A stretch of 64,000 nt of DNA from Auanema rhodensis (taxonomy: Eukaryota > Nematoda > Chromadorea > Rhabditida > Rhabditidae). A program made the position numbers and the translations under genes. The stretch lies in the NCBI GenBank assembly GCA_964057225.1, contig OZ059897.1, positions 16,368,001 to 16,432,000 on the forward strand, in the 5' to 3' direction. This document shows positions 28,552-42,399 of the stretch, in pieces (within the stretch, counting starts at the first letter, position 1; every line of letters starts with the position of its first letter). The notes beneath the pieces are model-generated. The model was not told where the DNA came from. It made no database searches and saw only the letters and a list, made by a program, of their open reading frames with translations.

Positions 28552-31500
28552 ATGTCAGATCGTAAGCACCTTGTTGTTATCCTGCATTTGCGTTAATATC
28601 TTCCAATATTTCTGTTCGAAAAGTTAATTTATGATTTTACAGTTATAGAATGTACTAAGATCCAAATGGCTGGAACGGAATCGTGCTCCGAGGAATTTTG
28701 GACCACTAATGAGAACAGTGATCTTGGTCAGCTTGTATGTTATATTCAACTTTCAAAAATCATCAAAGTTTTTTCAAGGAAACTACCTATGGATATGCTG
28801 TACTTGGATTGGATGCACCTCATACTCAGGAAGTTTCATCAAGTTCCAAAAAAAAATCAAGAAATAACAATGTGGATGACTGGGAGGTTTGTTAATTTTT
28901 GAAATTTCCCCAGGTTTACGGTGTGAATTAGCAATTTTACGATGAGCATTTTTTTAACCAGTAAGGAAAAACTACTAAATCAAATAATATTTTCAAGTCG
29001 TAAAATATAAAAAAAGAACTGCTCATCGAGCAAATGTAAATGTTAGCCGTTTATCAGATTTAGATACCGAAAAAGGGAAAGAAAATCCCTTGTAAGGCAC
29101 ACGTTCGTGGTATTTCGTTCTTTTTTGCCTTCTCTATCTATCTGTTTTGCTACAACTTATCATCCCAAGCTTAATGTATACTGTGCGTGTAACGATTGTG
29201 CACATCATCCGTTAAGAAAACATAAGACAACAAGCCTCTTTATACATTCGAAAAATCATATTCGAAGTTAGAACGACTTCTGATTATAGGCTCTACTATC
29301 AAAGAATCTAGAAGTTAGAAGCTAGAAATTTTTGTTAATATTTTTATTAAATTACTAAAATTTCAATGTCGCTGCTAAAATGAATCGAAATCTTAATTGT
29401 CTACCGCCCGGTTTTTCTGCGAACCCCGATGGCAAGGTATTTTATTTTCGAAACTTATTAAGATTATTATTATACAATTTTATATTTTATATAATGTATA
29501 TTTGAATTTGAAAACTTTATGTGCGAATTGCTAGCTGTTAGATATCGAGTTTTTATCTTCATTTATCCTCACGCTTAGACAGATAAAGTCTTTATACGTC
29601 ATCCCAAGATACCGTGCGTATACGACAGACAAATAACTTTTTGACATCCGACACACGGTTCTGAATCTTTCTTAATCTATCTTCATTCCTTTATTTCAAT
29701 TCAAAGAATATCCTCTGAGTGATAGTCTCGGTTTTGCTCCGTTCTATTTATTTCTAATAATATAATCTATGCTATTTAAAATATAAAATTTTAAATTATA
29801 AACTAGACTTAACTATTATTATTATTATTGCAAATATTTATTTCCTTATAACTAATAGCATTTGGCTATTTTATAGCCTGACAGTTTTCTGTCAACCAAG
29901 TGGTTAGTTTAATATAATATACTTATTTCTAATAATATAATATTTATCTTAAAAAATAGTTAATAATAGAAAATTAATTTTGTATTATTGTATCCAATTC
30001 AATTTAAACAGATCATAAGTTCATATTTCTAATATCGTTTAATTTTAAAGAATTCCAATCATAATGATTATATAAAAGTTTATTTTTGAAAATCTTTTGA
30101 ATGTTATAAGTATTCATTTCAAAATATTTTCTTAAAAGTTATATTTTACTCAGAAAAGGAACTAAAGTCGTTATACTAGCATATTAGTCAATGTGTCAGT
30201 ATGATGATTGTCAATTTGCTTACTTTTTTATAATAAAGTGAATGTCAAAATGTCTACTGGTCACAAATTCCTAAAGACAACATAAGAACTATAGAATGAA
30301 GGAAAAATTCTTTATTCTCTAACCTTCATAATCTCTCTTTGTATTTCTTGTTCTTTTCGGCTTTGACTAACAAAACTCAATGTTTCTTCTTCTCAACTAT
30401 TCGAAAGTTCAACATTCCCTTACTTCTCTTTTCTTCTCTCGCTTCATCTTTCTTATTTCATTCATTTTCTTCACTGTCCCCTCGTATCCATCATCTTCGA
30501 CGTACTGACCGACAATCTTCGTGCACTATTTGTGCTGTGTATCCTTAAATGAGTTGGAAAGAAAAAGAAAAAAAACGGTCAAAAAAGAGCTGTCAAATGA
30601 ATACAATGTACTATTCATTACTTATTAGCTATATAGACATAGGAATTTAGAAATATTTCTATACAAAATCTTAATCAGATATTACACTCATTTGTATCAA
30701 ATTATACAAAAGTTTAGATATTTTTCTTAACTAAAAAATCTTTCTGATGCAATTTTATTTTTGTTAAGCAAACAAAATAAAAAGAAATTTCTAAATTTGC
30801 TCACGTTATCCTTCTTTTCTAAGATTTGTGTTTAGCTTTAACTGGAAGCCGTAGATAGTATAAGAGGTAGATGAAGTACTATACTTTGAAAAACAAGAAG
30901 AAAACTTGAGTTGCTAGTGTAATGATATGTTTTCTACTCATTTTCAAAATAAACAATAAAATAAATAAAACAATAAAAGTAATTTACTGATCTTATGAAT
31001 ATTTTAATTTCAGGAAGGTAGCGTTGTTGACGAATCCACGAAAATTATGGATCGACGAGAAGATCCATCTATTCATTATACAACAGAAGGGTAAGGCTTA
31101 ACATAATTATACATAAACCGGAAGGCTATCTTTTTCACTTCAAATTCAAAAAAGAAGAAAAAAGAAATAAAAATAATTATTTGGACTGTTTGTCTGTTTG
31201 TTTCGGGCATACATAATAGATAAACCTATACCGTTGGCTGGCAGACCAGCCTCGGAGTTTATCGTCGGTAGCTGGTTATTTATTTAAAAATAAGCTTAAT
31301 CAGCCTATTAAAGCTTTTTTGTTCAAGATTCATAGCCTTTGCTAGTTTGCTCCCTAGAAATTGCGAATCCAATTGGCTATTTGTGATTTTGGCGTAAAAT
31401 GTGTGGAACTTATTTTGACTTTACTGGTCAGCAGACAAATCAAGTTGTAACTTAAATACATTTAAACGGCAAGTATACATGTAACTAGGGCTGGTCAGTT

Positions 31501-34251
31501 CCTTTCGATCATCGTAACAAGCTGTATTGCTTCTTCACCTTGAGTAGTAAACTAGAAGCTATGTATGTATGTCTGACATGTATTTGTTTACTATAATCTA
31601 GATTCTTGCTCATTGACACTTTCAAAAGATAGATTAGGTAAACATATCTTCTCGTTCTTACTTTTATTCATTCACTTTCTCTGTTGTAGTATTCTACGCT
31701 CTCGATATATTCAAGTATTTTCATCTCTCTTGAATTTCTTCAATTCCTTTAGCGGCTAGGTAGTGTGCAACGGAACGAGCCTTCACACACGGAGCAATTG
31801 TTTCGGTAGCACAGTTGACGCAGAATTTGACAAGACTTGAGAGTCTTCCTTTCTGTATACGGTCGATAAATGAAGTCCAAAGAATTGGATAGAAAGATAT
31901 TAAGGACTATTAAGAGAAACAAAGAAGATATGCTCTTCTTCTTCTGTTGAGTACATGTAGTTACTTTGTAAATTGAAGAATATTAGCATACTCATATTCA
32001 ACAATAGAATTAAGGCATAATGCGTAAATAGAAACAACTTTATAACATTTTTTGGAACTTTAGCTAGTACTAAGTACATATATACTAGTCACTGTGAGAT
32101 TGAGTATCACCTAAATCTATTTGAGGTAGATGTATAACACGTTGTGTATTTTGTTTTGAATATTGAATTCAATTTCTTTTTTTTTTTGGCTTTTTTGCGG
32201 CTTCAATCATATCATTTTAAAGATTAAAACTTTTTTTTTGTTTTTTTTTTCCCTATATCAAATGCGATGTCTGTGTTTGCTAAACTTGTTCTAACTTTCA
32301 TTATAAGCTGAGAGCAAAAATCTGTGAAAATGATAAGGAAAAAGAGCACGAAAGTAGTTGAAAATCTATCTATTAGAATAGTCACTCGTAGTCCGAAATA
32401 AGCAAAAAATCAGCCGTCAGTGAAAGAAAGATATGAAATGAGAGAATATGATGAAGCACTCATAGAGATCAAGATAGATCACCTAGTTAAATAACTATAT
32501 TTCGTGTACTAAATGGTTTGAATGAATGAATAATGATCAAACTTTTGTTTTCAAACACAAAAACAATATTTATTTAACGTTGAAAAAATACCAAATGAAT
32601 CAGATAATAACTTGTTAGGGTAAAGTGGGAGTGCGCCCACATGACCAGCAAAAAGACAACTGAAAGCTTTGTAATTGGATATTCAACTGTAGTTTTTCAG
32701 TAAAGAAAAAACGTCGTAAGACTGAGAAATAAAAGCCATCAACAAACAAACTATTCAAAATAGTTTAGCATTTCGGAAACCACAAAAGGAAACATTATGA
32801 GACTTTTTAAATTTTTTAAAATTGTTTTTATCTATTTAATATAAAAATATATCTTATGGAAATATTGATAAGAACAATTTGAAAAAATAGTCACAGCACA
32901 CCAATTTCTCCAAAGTTTGTGATTGAAATATATGTTTTTTCTGAGAGACAGTACGAATTTGCTTGGTTGAATTTGAATATCATGCTTAACCTCATAATAT
33001 TATGTATACACACTTACGATGTACATACATTTTATGAGCTATTTATATGGTATAGTTTATTTTGTGGTTTAAACTTTTCATCCTTCACCTTGAACAATTT
33101 GGACTGTCAGCTTTTCCTCGCCTTAGGCTTGCTTGAGCGGTAGGCGAGGAAAGGACGAACCAGCAAATGAAAACGGGAGCGAGAAGTAGCCACAAGCATT
33201 GAAGAGAAATGCAAAACGATACAAACATCACTCAAGCAGAAGAGAAGCAGAGAAAGCTCGGCGTTCGCCCAATCTCTTTCCCCCTTTCTTGGCTGAGGCG
33301 AGGGAGTGGGGGGGGGGGGGGTGAAGCTGTGTCCGAGGAGCGAAGAAGAGGTGGCTTCTAAGAGCTTTGCTCTCACTATTCCACAGTCTTTGACATACAC
33401 AGATAGGCTGTTGTGTGTATATATATATATATATATCTATTGTGAGTATCGTGAAGAAGCTACTGAAGCTGAAAGCTTCATCTATGAGCTACTTTCTACT
33501 ACTCATTACTATCTTATTCTTCCGTATTTTCTAAACATTTTTTTCATTATACATACTTTTGAATAAGTTCTTTTATTTTTCAATTAGAACAAGTATCTCT
33601 TATTTTATTCTAAATTTTACAAAATTTAGATGAACATTTGTCTATATTTTGTTATAAAAAATATTATCAGAGTAGAATGTATTGAAACATACTTTTTCGT
33701 TTTAATTATTCATTTTCTTATATTTATATTCATATATACATATAGTATTTGAAGGTCTATTTGTCTAGTTCAAGTAAATTTATCAGGAAATGCTTTGATG
33801 AAAAGTCTTCCAAGATATGAATACGATTGATAGAGATGAAGTCCGAAAGGACAGTTATTACTTTACCACCGGAGATGGTCTTGGCACCACTGAGGATCAA
33901 CCTCCTCAGACAAGAAACCGGTCTGATGGCGAACCTAATAGTAATATTTCATCAAATAAGTCTCGAGAAAGTAACTCTTCTGAACTAAACTCAAAGTGAG
34001 TCATAATGATTAGAAGTGAAAATTTGAAAGATTATTTTTCAATGATAACTAAATAAAAAAAAGTTTTTTTTTTCATTTTTTATAACTTCTATTGAATTAA
34101 TGCATTTTCAGCACTGTAATAGAGAACAAAGGATGGGATATTTTCCGCTTATTGCCTCCAAAACCTGACAGAATTGGTCATGGTAGGTTTTGATTTTAAT
34201 AATTCTACTTGACTTAACTATTTTTATTAAAAAAATTATAATTGTGAACTT

Positions 34252-34295
<44 letters not shown>

Positions 34296-37200
34296 TATAT
34301 ATTATACCAGAGATATGAACCTGTTTTTCCGGTTCGTTTTTCATGAATTTTAGCTGTCTTCTCATTGACAGAAAATTGAGACAGATGACGGTTCAGCTTA
34401 ACACATGATTGCTCATTTAATTAAATCGCCAATTAAAATTAGACAAACATAAACAGACTAAAAACATTATTATCTATTATCTTTTCTCCAAAATTGTGTT
34501 GTTAACTATTATTTGGAAGAAGCTTAACTAGCAGGTTATATATAGGTTAAGCTGAGGCATGTTAGGTGTGTAAACTGCCTATAATGCAATAACAAATCTT
34601 CTTATGAACTAAGCTACGAGAAGTAAGCTCAACAAACTGCACAAATTTGGTGATATGTATGTGTTCTTATGTGTATCTTTCATTAAGCTATTAAGTTCTC
34701 ACAGTGCTTACAATCTCAATTGTTTCCATTGTCTTGGTAAAACGAGAGAAAATACGATTGCGATAGAACTAGAAAGTGAACGAGTAAAGAGGAGAGTGAT
34801 AGAGAGATTGAAAAAGCACGCGGTCACCTCTGCTAGACTTCAGATAATCAAACAACTTTACTATGACCTACGCTCATTTTCTCCCGTAAAAAGTGTCGAA
34901 ATATCCGAAAAATTTTTTAAACAGGAGTAAAGATCATTCAAAACGAAAATATACGTATAATTATTTTGAAATACTAAAACAATTGATATATCATTTATTT
35001 TGGATTACTGTAGCATGTCGTTACAGTAACCGCATACTGTAATAAAGTTATAGTAAATTTTAAAAAAATTCAATTTTTATCTAATTTTAAAAATTATATT
35101 TTGATAATTTCAGGTTTTTGGCATGATACTTCTCTTCAAATACTTAAATTGGCAACCTTTCTTGTATTATTTATTCTTACTCTTTCATCAGCTGTAATAG
35201 CTAAATCTTCATTTCTATTGATGACATCAGCAATAGGATGGGGAAGTCAAAATATGACAATATGTAGAGATAAAATACCTGGTAAAACAATATAATCTAA
35301 TAGAATAAATATAAAAAGAAATATTTTTGCAGAATCTCTATCTAATACTGTTCATATTACTAATCGTCATATAGTTAAATGGGTCTGGGGTACATTACTG
35401 GCATTATGTGCTCCAGAAGCTCTTTGCTTCATACGATCTCTTCATAGAACTTTATTTAAAAATGTGAAACGACCAACATTATTGCAGTTTTCCGTGGTAT
35501 ATACTACCTTATTATGTTTCTTTGTTAAAGTAGTTGTTTTTAACAGGTTTTAATCACTGAATCACTTCATGCTACAGGAGTTGGTATTTTGGTTTTCCGA
35601 ATTTTTCCAGATTTGGATGCTGTAACTGCATCTCAATTAACGAATGCTATGTGTTTCATACCAGCTGTATTATCTCTAATAAGTAGACAAGCAAAAGGTA
35701 AAAATTCTATATTTTATTTTTCTAATATATTAATATTTTTAGGTGTTTCCTTGATTCTTGTTATCATTGATATCGCAGCAATAGGAGCACAAAGTAGTGG
35801 GTTTTGGGCTTTCCCTGTAAGCATAGTAAATTAAAATTTTTATTTTAAAACTTGAAAATTAAGATGTTTATTCCCAATCTACAAAAACATTCCTTTGCTA
35901 TTCCTGTGTCTTTGACTCTTATTTCATTGGCTTGGTGGCAAAATTTTGTTCATACTGAGTCTGTTTTCCCTCCTGTTAGAGTATTGGCCAAGTATGTTCA
36001 TTTTGTTTTTATTATATATTTATATTTATATATTATTTATATATTATATATTATATTAAATATTATAGATTTGCCTCCCGTTTATCTGAACGTAGATCCA
36101 AAACTTATGCATTTGTTTCATTATGGAAGATGTGTATTTATGTAACATGCATGTTCTTATTTATGTCAAGCAGGTTATTAACAATTATTTTAAATTAGTT
36201 AATTAATTGATTTAGAATGAGAGTTGAAGATTTACTTCAAAAAGATCCATTTGGAGAAAAATTAATTACGATAACGGGACATAAGATGAATCAAACATCC
36301 ATCAATAAGTTCTTAAATCGAATGTCATCATTACAACAGCCAGGTAATACATTTATATCTAATTACGTATATTATACTTCTATCATTTTGATATTAATAT
36401 GGTTGTTTCACGTTAGTCTCATTCTTAATAATAATTTCTTTCAGAAGATATGGCTCCATCCAGTGCCACCGCAGTCAGACCAACTACAAAGAAACCATGG
36501 GATCCAGATGAGGTATTCAAAAACTAACACTTAAACTAGTTATGTACTATATCAACCTTTTAGGGTCCGGCTGTGGTTGATACAGAAGATTATCGACGTC
36601 GTTTTAAGCGCAGTGATACATCTGCTCCCCCTGCTTCACAAAAACTAAACAATGTCGAAGACGAGGAAGAAGAAGAAGAAGAAGAATTTCCATCAGCTTA
36701 CAGAGTGAGTATCATGTCATTTTATTATAATATTTGTAAATATATCATAGGTATTCGATAATTATGTTGAACTCAACTTATTCACTTCCCCTTATGATGC
36801 TTTATGGATTGTCCTTGTTCAAGTTTCTGCTGTATTCCTATGCTATCATTCAAGCAACTTTGCTTGTAAAGTATGACTCAACTTCATTATTTTTAAAACT
36901 TTTCATTTGTTTTAGGTAATGATGCAACGCATGGGGTTCGCTCTTCCCATGGCTTTATCAGTTCCAGCTACAGTACTTGTGCTGTCGTATACTTGTTCGT
37001 TCCGAGCAGATGAGCCATGCCATATGACTAATGCTCTAACAAAGGTAATATTTCTTGAATTAAATATCTTTATAACTATTATTATTATTTATAGGAACTG
37101 TTCTGGAAATGTTTCTCCAACTATAGAACCTTATCAGACTTTATTCTCAGTCCCCAAACTTGGATATGGCTTACATGGCTCGGTTCACAAATTTGGATTA

Positions 37201-40200
37201 CAATTCATCTCTGGACACCCAAACATGAAAGATTGGCTCGAAGTGAAAAGCTTTTCATTCTTCCCTATTATATTGGAGCATTTGTTGATCAATCATTAGT
37301 TTTTAATAGACGACGTGATGATAAAGCCAAAATAAAAGCAGAGGTAAAAAAACAAAATTATTTATTTAATATCTAGTTAACTATTTTTTTAGGATTTGGA
37401 GTTTGAGCAAGAAGATTCTTCTTTAACCTATGAAACCATTCCGGGAGGATTCTCAAAACCACCTCCATCAGTATGTTCGATTAGTAGTAGTCGATTGGAA
37501 AATGGATTAATCAGGTAGGAATATAGAAATATAAATATTATATATACATAACTATATCTATATATAAGTTGTGAATTATAATAAAATAATCTAATACTAT
37601 TTATGAATTTCAGAGACAGTGCTAGCTCAGCTGATGCTATTACTAAGATCTATGCTTGCGCTACGATGTGGCATGAAACTTCATATGAAATGACTTGTAT
37701 GTTAAAGAGTATATTCCGTTTGGATGAAGATCAAAGTGCTCGAAGAAATGCTCAAAAATATCTTAAGGTTTGCTAATTTTATTCTTATAATTAGAATAAA
37801 AAACTAACTTTAGGTTATTGATCCGGACTATTATGAGTTTGAAGCTCATATCTTTTTTGATGATGCATATGATACAAATCAATATGGTGAACCTGTAATC
37901 AACAAGTTTGTTAAGCAAATTGTAGAAGTAATTGATCAAGCTGCAAGGTAATTCTAATATAAGTTATACAATTCATATATTAATGATTCATTAGTGCTGT
38001 TCATCAAACTCAAATGCGATTAAAACCACCAAAGAAAGCCAAAACACCATATGGAGGAAAATTATCATATATTTTACCAGGAAAAAATAAGTTAACAATT
38101 CATTTGAAAGATAAGCATAAAATTCGTCATAGAAAGCGTTGGAGTCAAGTATGTTATAATGTATTTAACTGTATATTTAATTTATATTTATAGGTTATGT
38201 ATCTTTATTATTTACTTGGATATAGACTAATGATGAAAGTTGATGAACAATCGAGAAAGGAAGTTATATCGGAAAATACATTTATCTTAACTTTGGATGG
38301 AGATGTTGACTTTACCCCACAATGTGTTCACCTACTTGTTGACTTGATGAAGAAAAATCGTCGCCTTGGAGCAGCCTGTGGTCGTATTCATCCTCGTGGA
38401 TCTGGCCTTATGGTATGCAGTATACAGTTTCTTTAATTATTTACACATAATTATAAATAAATTTCAGGTTTGGTATCAAAAATTCGAATACGCTATTGGA
38501 CATTGGTTGCAAAAGGCTACAGAACATATGATTGGTTGTGTTATGTGCTCTCCAGGATGCTTCTCTCTTTTCCGTAGTTATGCTTTAATGGATGATAATG
38601 TTACTAGAAAGTGAGTATAATTTATTATTTGTTAAGTATATGTATATGAATTGTGTTTTAGATATGCTTCAAAATCTGAAGAACCATTGGATTACATTCA
38701 GTATGATCAAGGAGAAGATCGATGGTTGTGTACGCTTTTACTTCAACGTGGTTATAGGTAAACCTTTTTTCATCTTTTAACCTTCTGAATTTTCTAAAAT
38801 TTTCAGAGTAGAATACTGTGCTGCTTCTGATGCTTTAACGTTTGCTCCCGAAGGTTTTAATGAGTTCTTCAATCAAAGAAGGCGTTGGATTCCATCAACA
38901 ATCGCTAATATCATTGATCTTTTGAGAGATTATAAGAATGTGGTTTCCGTAAATGAATCAATTTCAATTTGGTATAATTAAATAATATAATTTATATAAT
39001 TTTGATATATCTATATCTTTAGGTATATTATCTATCAAGTTGTTATGCTTATTTCATCAATTCTTGGACCTGGAACTATTTTCTTGATGATTGTCGGAGC
39101 TATATCAATTTCATTTAAAATAGGTAATATTAATTATTAATATAATATATAATAAACTATATTTTCATCATATTTTAGATACAAATTTGGCTCTTCTGGT
39201 TGTGTTTATTCCTGTTGCATTCTTTTGTATAGTTTGTTTAGTGGCTAAACCGGAGAAACAAGTATATATCAGTTATATTAACATTTTTATTTTTTCTTTC
39301 TTTATAGTTATTAGTTGCACAAGTTATTGGAGCATTATTTGCAATGTTAATGACAGCTGTAATAGTCGGTACATCATTACAAGTGAAGAAAGATGGTTTC
39401 TTATCTCCGAACTCTATTTTCTTATTTGCTGTTGTTACAAGGTAAATTATTTATTATTATTTGAAATATAAATTAAATCTTTAACATTTATAATTTTCTT
39501 TTAGTTTCTTAACAGCAGCTATATTACATCCACTAGAATTCACTTGTATTATTCCTGGAATCTTATATTTCTTGGCTATTCCATGTATGTATATGCTTTT
39601 ACCTATATACAGTGTATGCAATTTAAATACTGTAAGTTTTAATTCAGTTTTTATTAGAAATTAAAAAAATAAAATAAAGGTAACATGGGGAACACGTGAA
39701 GATCCAAGACCAGAAGAAAAGAATGATTTAGCCAAAAAAGGAAAAGGAACTCATTTGGATTTGGTTGAAAATGGAGTTACTGGAGATGTAAGCTTATTTT
39801 AAAATATATAATCATTGTTAATGTTTAGGTTGATGGAGATATGTCTATCGGATGCGGTAGCGCTTGTCGCTTGTTATGCTGCTTAACTCCAGATCGTATG
39901 GAATCATCTCCACAGGTAAATTGAACTTAATTTTTAAATTAGTCTCATATTATAATATTTTAGGTGTGGCGTATAAATGAGAAGCTGAATGATATTCAGA
40001 AAAAACTGGATAGATTGGACCGTCGAACAACACAACCTGGACTTGGACGTCGCTCGTCAGTGTTATCTACGGCTGGAAATAATTTACCTGATAAGTGTTC
40101 TGAAATTGACGATGATGAAGTTGTAAGTTTCTCTTATTTTAGAACTAAGTTCATGTTGTTTTATCATTAAGGGAGAAATTGAAGATGATATTGAAATGTC

Positions 40201-42399
40201 TAATCAATCTCAAGCTGCTAGGAAGAATCAAAAATGGAAACAAAACCAAAGTGAAGCATGGTTGAATGATAGATCTCTAAAAAGGTATTGAATTTGTGTA
40301 ATTTTTTTTATTTTTTAAAAACAAAAGAACAAAAATGAATTCTTTGTTATATAGAGCTGAGCGTGAATACATTGAACCAGAAGAAGAAAGTTTCTGGTTG
40401 GATGTTATCGATAAATATTTATCTCCAATTACTCTTGAAAGCAAGGAACAAGATCGAATTCGTGCTGGATTATTAGAACTTCGTAACAAAGTAGAAATAT
40501 TTATTTTATAAAAAAATTATTTATTTATTATTAAATATAGGTTACATCTGCATTCTTTATGCTCAACATTGTTTTCATCATTGTTGTTCTCGTTCTTCAA
40601 CTTCAGAAAGATTGTCTTCATATTGAATGGCCTATTGGTCCTAAATTCAAACAACTTGTTCGACCTTGTAACGGTGATTCTAAAGAGGTAAAGAAACTTC
40701 AAAATTTCATTTGATTACAAAGAATTTCTATAGGAAATTTGGGTGGTCACTAGGTTACAATTAGAACCACTTGGTCTTGTATTCCTTGTTTTCTTCATGA
40801 GCATTCTAATTATTCAAGTAAGTTGAAAATATAAATAATAATATAATAATATATTAACATAAGTTTTTAAGTTTTTCGCTATGCTTTGTCATCGTTTCGG
40901 AACTTTGGCTCACATCATTGCCTCAACCGAATTGTTCTGTTTCCGTAAACCTATTGATAGATTAAGTGAAGATGAGTTAGTTGTACAGGTAAGATATATG
41001 ATAACTGAAAGTAATCCAACTATTTTACTAGTACATAGTTAACTGTTGAAGTATTATTTTCTTTATTCAATGTTTTATATTTTTCTAGAATGCTGTTGAA
41101 ATAGCTCGTGAACTTCAAGCAATTCGTGGAATAGATGAAAAGGATGATACAGAACCGGTATCTTTTATATTTTTAGTCATTTTTTAAAATAAAATTTCCA
41201 AATATAAATATAATAATAATATGTTATTATATTTAAATGATATCATAAGTATTGATGTATATGCTCATTATACTATGAAGGACTTTTTATATTTCTGAAA
41301 CTAGATGTGTAAAAGAACATCGCTAATACAATTGAAATTGATTTTTATAAAATAATATAATTGTAGGATGAGAGAGGGATATCTCGTCGTCGTGTTGTTC
41401 AGAACTTAGAATCTTCGCGACGCTCAATGATGAAACGAAAAACAGAAACATTGGACGCAGCATTCAAAAAACGGTAAATAAACATTTTCTTAAGGAAATT
41501 GATGTTTCTTAAGTATACAATTACTATTTTTTTTAGGTTCTTCGCTCTTTCTAGTGAAGCTTCACAACAAGAGAGCATAGGTTTTTCTCAACGAGATAAC
41601 ACCAAACGGTTGACTTTACGGAAAGGAACAATCAGAGCTCTTGAACAGCGTCGTGACTCATTATTCGGCACAAATGACAAAAGAGTATGTTTTTCTTGTT
41701 TTTCATAAAAAATTACATAATTATGATATATAAATTCTTTTATTTTTCAATTAACTAAAGTTAAAAACGTTGAGATATGTTAAGCCGCCCAGGATTGACA
41801 TACCTGTTTTCTAAAAAGATGGAGAAAGAGAAAGAAAAAAAGAGAGAGAGAGAGATGTATATAAAGAGAAAAAAAAGAAGAAAAAAAACAAATTTGAGTG
41901 GTTTTTGAGAAAATAAGAAAAAAATGTTCTGAAAATTAAATTGTCATTCTTCAACATGTTATATTTTTTTTTATAGGATAACCCATACATGTCCGATACA
42001 GACGCTATGAATGGAGCTAATAGTACTCGTGGACCCTCACAGCGACGTTTAGAAAGAATATTTAATAATCATTCTGATAATCATTCAACCATTGAAAGTT
42101 CTTCAGCTGCTAGTCGTAGACGGTAAGTATTTGAATGGAAGAAAGAAAACTACCAAAAACAAATTTGTAATAACTATACATATACAAATAGAATATAATA
42201 GTTTTTTATGCTCAATTAAACATCTAATAGTTTATATTTGAAATTGAAAGTAATGGTTTCTCTGAAGTCGACGAGAAACGTTTTTTGTCCTCTTAAATCC
42301 GGATTTTCTCCAGTTGTTTACAAAATTTCAATGTTCTTTTACAGATCAACTGCTCAACAAATCTGGGATGCCCCTTCTGAAGATGGACGTCGTTTTTAA
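28552..42399 (+). CDS. chs: Chitin synthase, about 1,650-1,700 residues
   Basis: Processive membrane glycosyltransferase (GT2) making chitin from UDP-GlcNAc; in nematodes it serves the eggshell or the pharyngeal lining. Exons: 28552-28561, 28643-28734, 28779-28886, 31014-31090, 34112-34182, 35114-35281, 35333-35496, 35547-35697, 35743-35816, 35864-35991, 36069-36173, 36216-36343, 36445-36512, 36564-36704, 36751-36870, 36916-37044, 37095-37343, 37393-37514, 37614-37767, 37814-37947, 37995-38148, 38194-38412, 38468-38610, 38662-38757, 38807-38971, 39023-39123, 39179-39261, 39308-39441, 39505-39631, 39680-39787, 39829-39915, 39964-40122, 40172-40284, 40355-40490, 40541-40687, 40734-40817, 40872-40988, 41089-41157, 41367-41473, 41537-41684, 41977-42122, 42345-42399. 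An N-terminal multi-helix domain precedes the catalytic core, which has LDGDVDF, QGEDRW and QRRRW. TWGTRE, more membrane helices, a coiled-coil ([17 protein letters not shown]) and a Ser/Arg-rich tail follow. This isoform has 1,696 residues; two other first exons exist. Confidence 0.93.
28887..31013 (+). other. 5' intron region of chitin synthase with promoter B
   Basis: Contains exon B (29380-29436). Two similar, less AT-rich elements flank it, at 29161-29195 and 29600-29625, both with CATCCCAAG followed by a GTGCGT motif. The remainder is AT-rich and without genes. Confidence 0.5.
29380..29436 (+). other. chs: Alternative first exon B of chitin synthase
   Basis: 19 codons ([19 protein letters not shown]) followed by a GTATTT donor in phase 0. 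This joins in frame to the exon at 31014, just as the upstream exon 28779-28886 does. It would make a 1,645-residue isoform with its own upstream promoter. Evidence is reading frame and splice phase only. Confidence 0.55.
33117..33150. repeat. Inverted repeat CCTCGCC...GGCGAGG
   Basis: A 7-bp arm (CCTCGCC) and its reverse complement (GGCGAGG) are separated by about 20 nt, at the left edge of the GC island upstream of chitin synthase exon C. It may form a hairpin. Confidence 0.6.
33308..33321 (+). repeat. G14 homopolymer
   Basis: Fourteen consecutive G residues following gaggcgagggagt, about 0.5 kb upstream of chitin synthase exon C. Such runs can form G-quadruplexes and are rare in an AT-rich genome. 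Confidence 0.85.
33817..33995 (+). other. chs: Alternative first exon C of chitin synthase
   Basis: 60-codon exon beginning [16 protein letters not shown], Ser/Asn-rich towards its end, with a GTGAGT donor in phase 2. It joins in frame to 34112. The exon 31014-31090 ends in the same phase and also joins 34112, so exons A/B and C look mutually exclusive. An in-frame TGA upstream and the absence of a compatible acceptor argue that it is a first exon. The isoform would have 1,660 residues. A GC-rich block with a G14 run lies 0.5 kb upstream. Confidence 0.6.
34183..35113 (+). other. Intron of chitin synthase with (AT)n tract
   Basis: 931-nt intron, the last long one before the densely packed catalytic exons. 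It holds an uninterrupted AT microsatellite at 34255-34292. The open frame 34655-34930 within it shows no family match and is not called. Confidence 0.7.
34255..34292. repeat. (AT)19 microsatellite
   Basis: 38 bp of perfect AT dinucleotide repeat inside a chitin synthase intron. Confidence 0.95.
41821..41890 (+). repeat. Purine (GA/A) tract in a chitin synthase intron
   Basis: Almost pure purine stretch with an (AG)n core, within the 292-nt intron 41685-41976. Confidence 0.8.

Larger units (their letters stand above)
31091..33816 (+). other. Intron and promoter C region of chitin synthase
   Basis: 2.7 kb with no supported gene. A GC-rich island covers roughly 33110-33420, which stands out against its surroundings, and includes an inverted repeat (33117-33150), 14 consecutive Gs (33308-33321) and a TG/TA microsatellite (33412-33436). 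The minus-strand open frame 33107-33400 within it is judged spurious. Confidence 0.5.

Noticed and set aside
33107-33400. 97-codon minus-strand frame in the GC island
   Set aside because: Pro run comes from the G14 homopolymer; the longer open frame is expected where GC is high.
34255-34292. Repeats considered as a possible CRISPR or satellite array
   Set aside because: Simple dinucleotide microsatellite; the host is a eukaryote and there are no spacer-repeat units.
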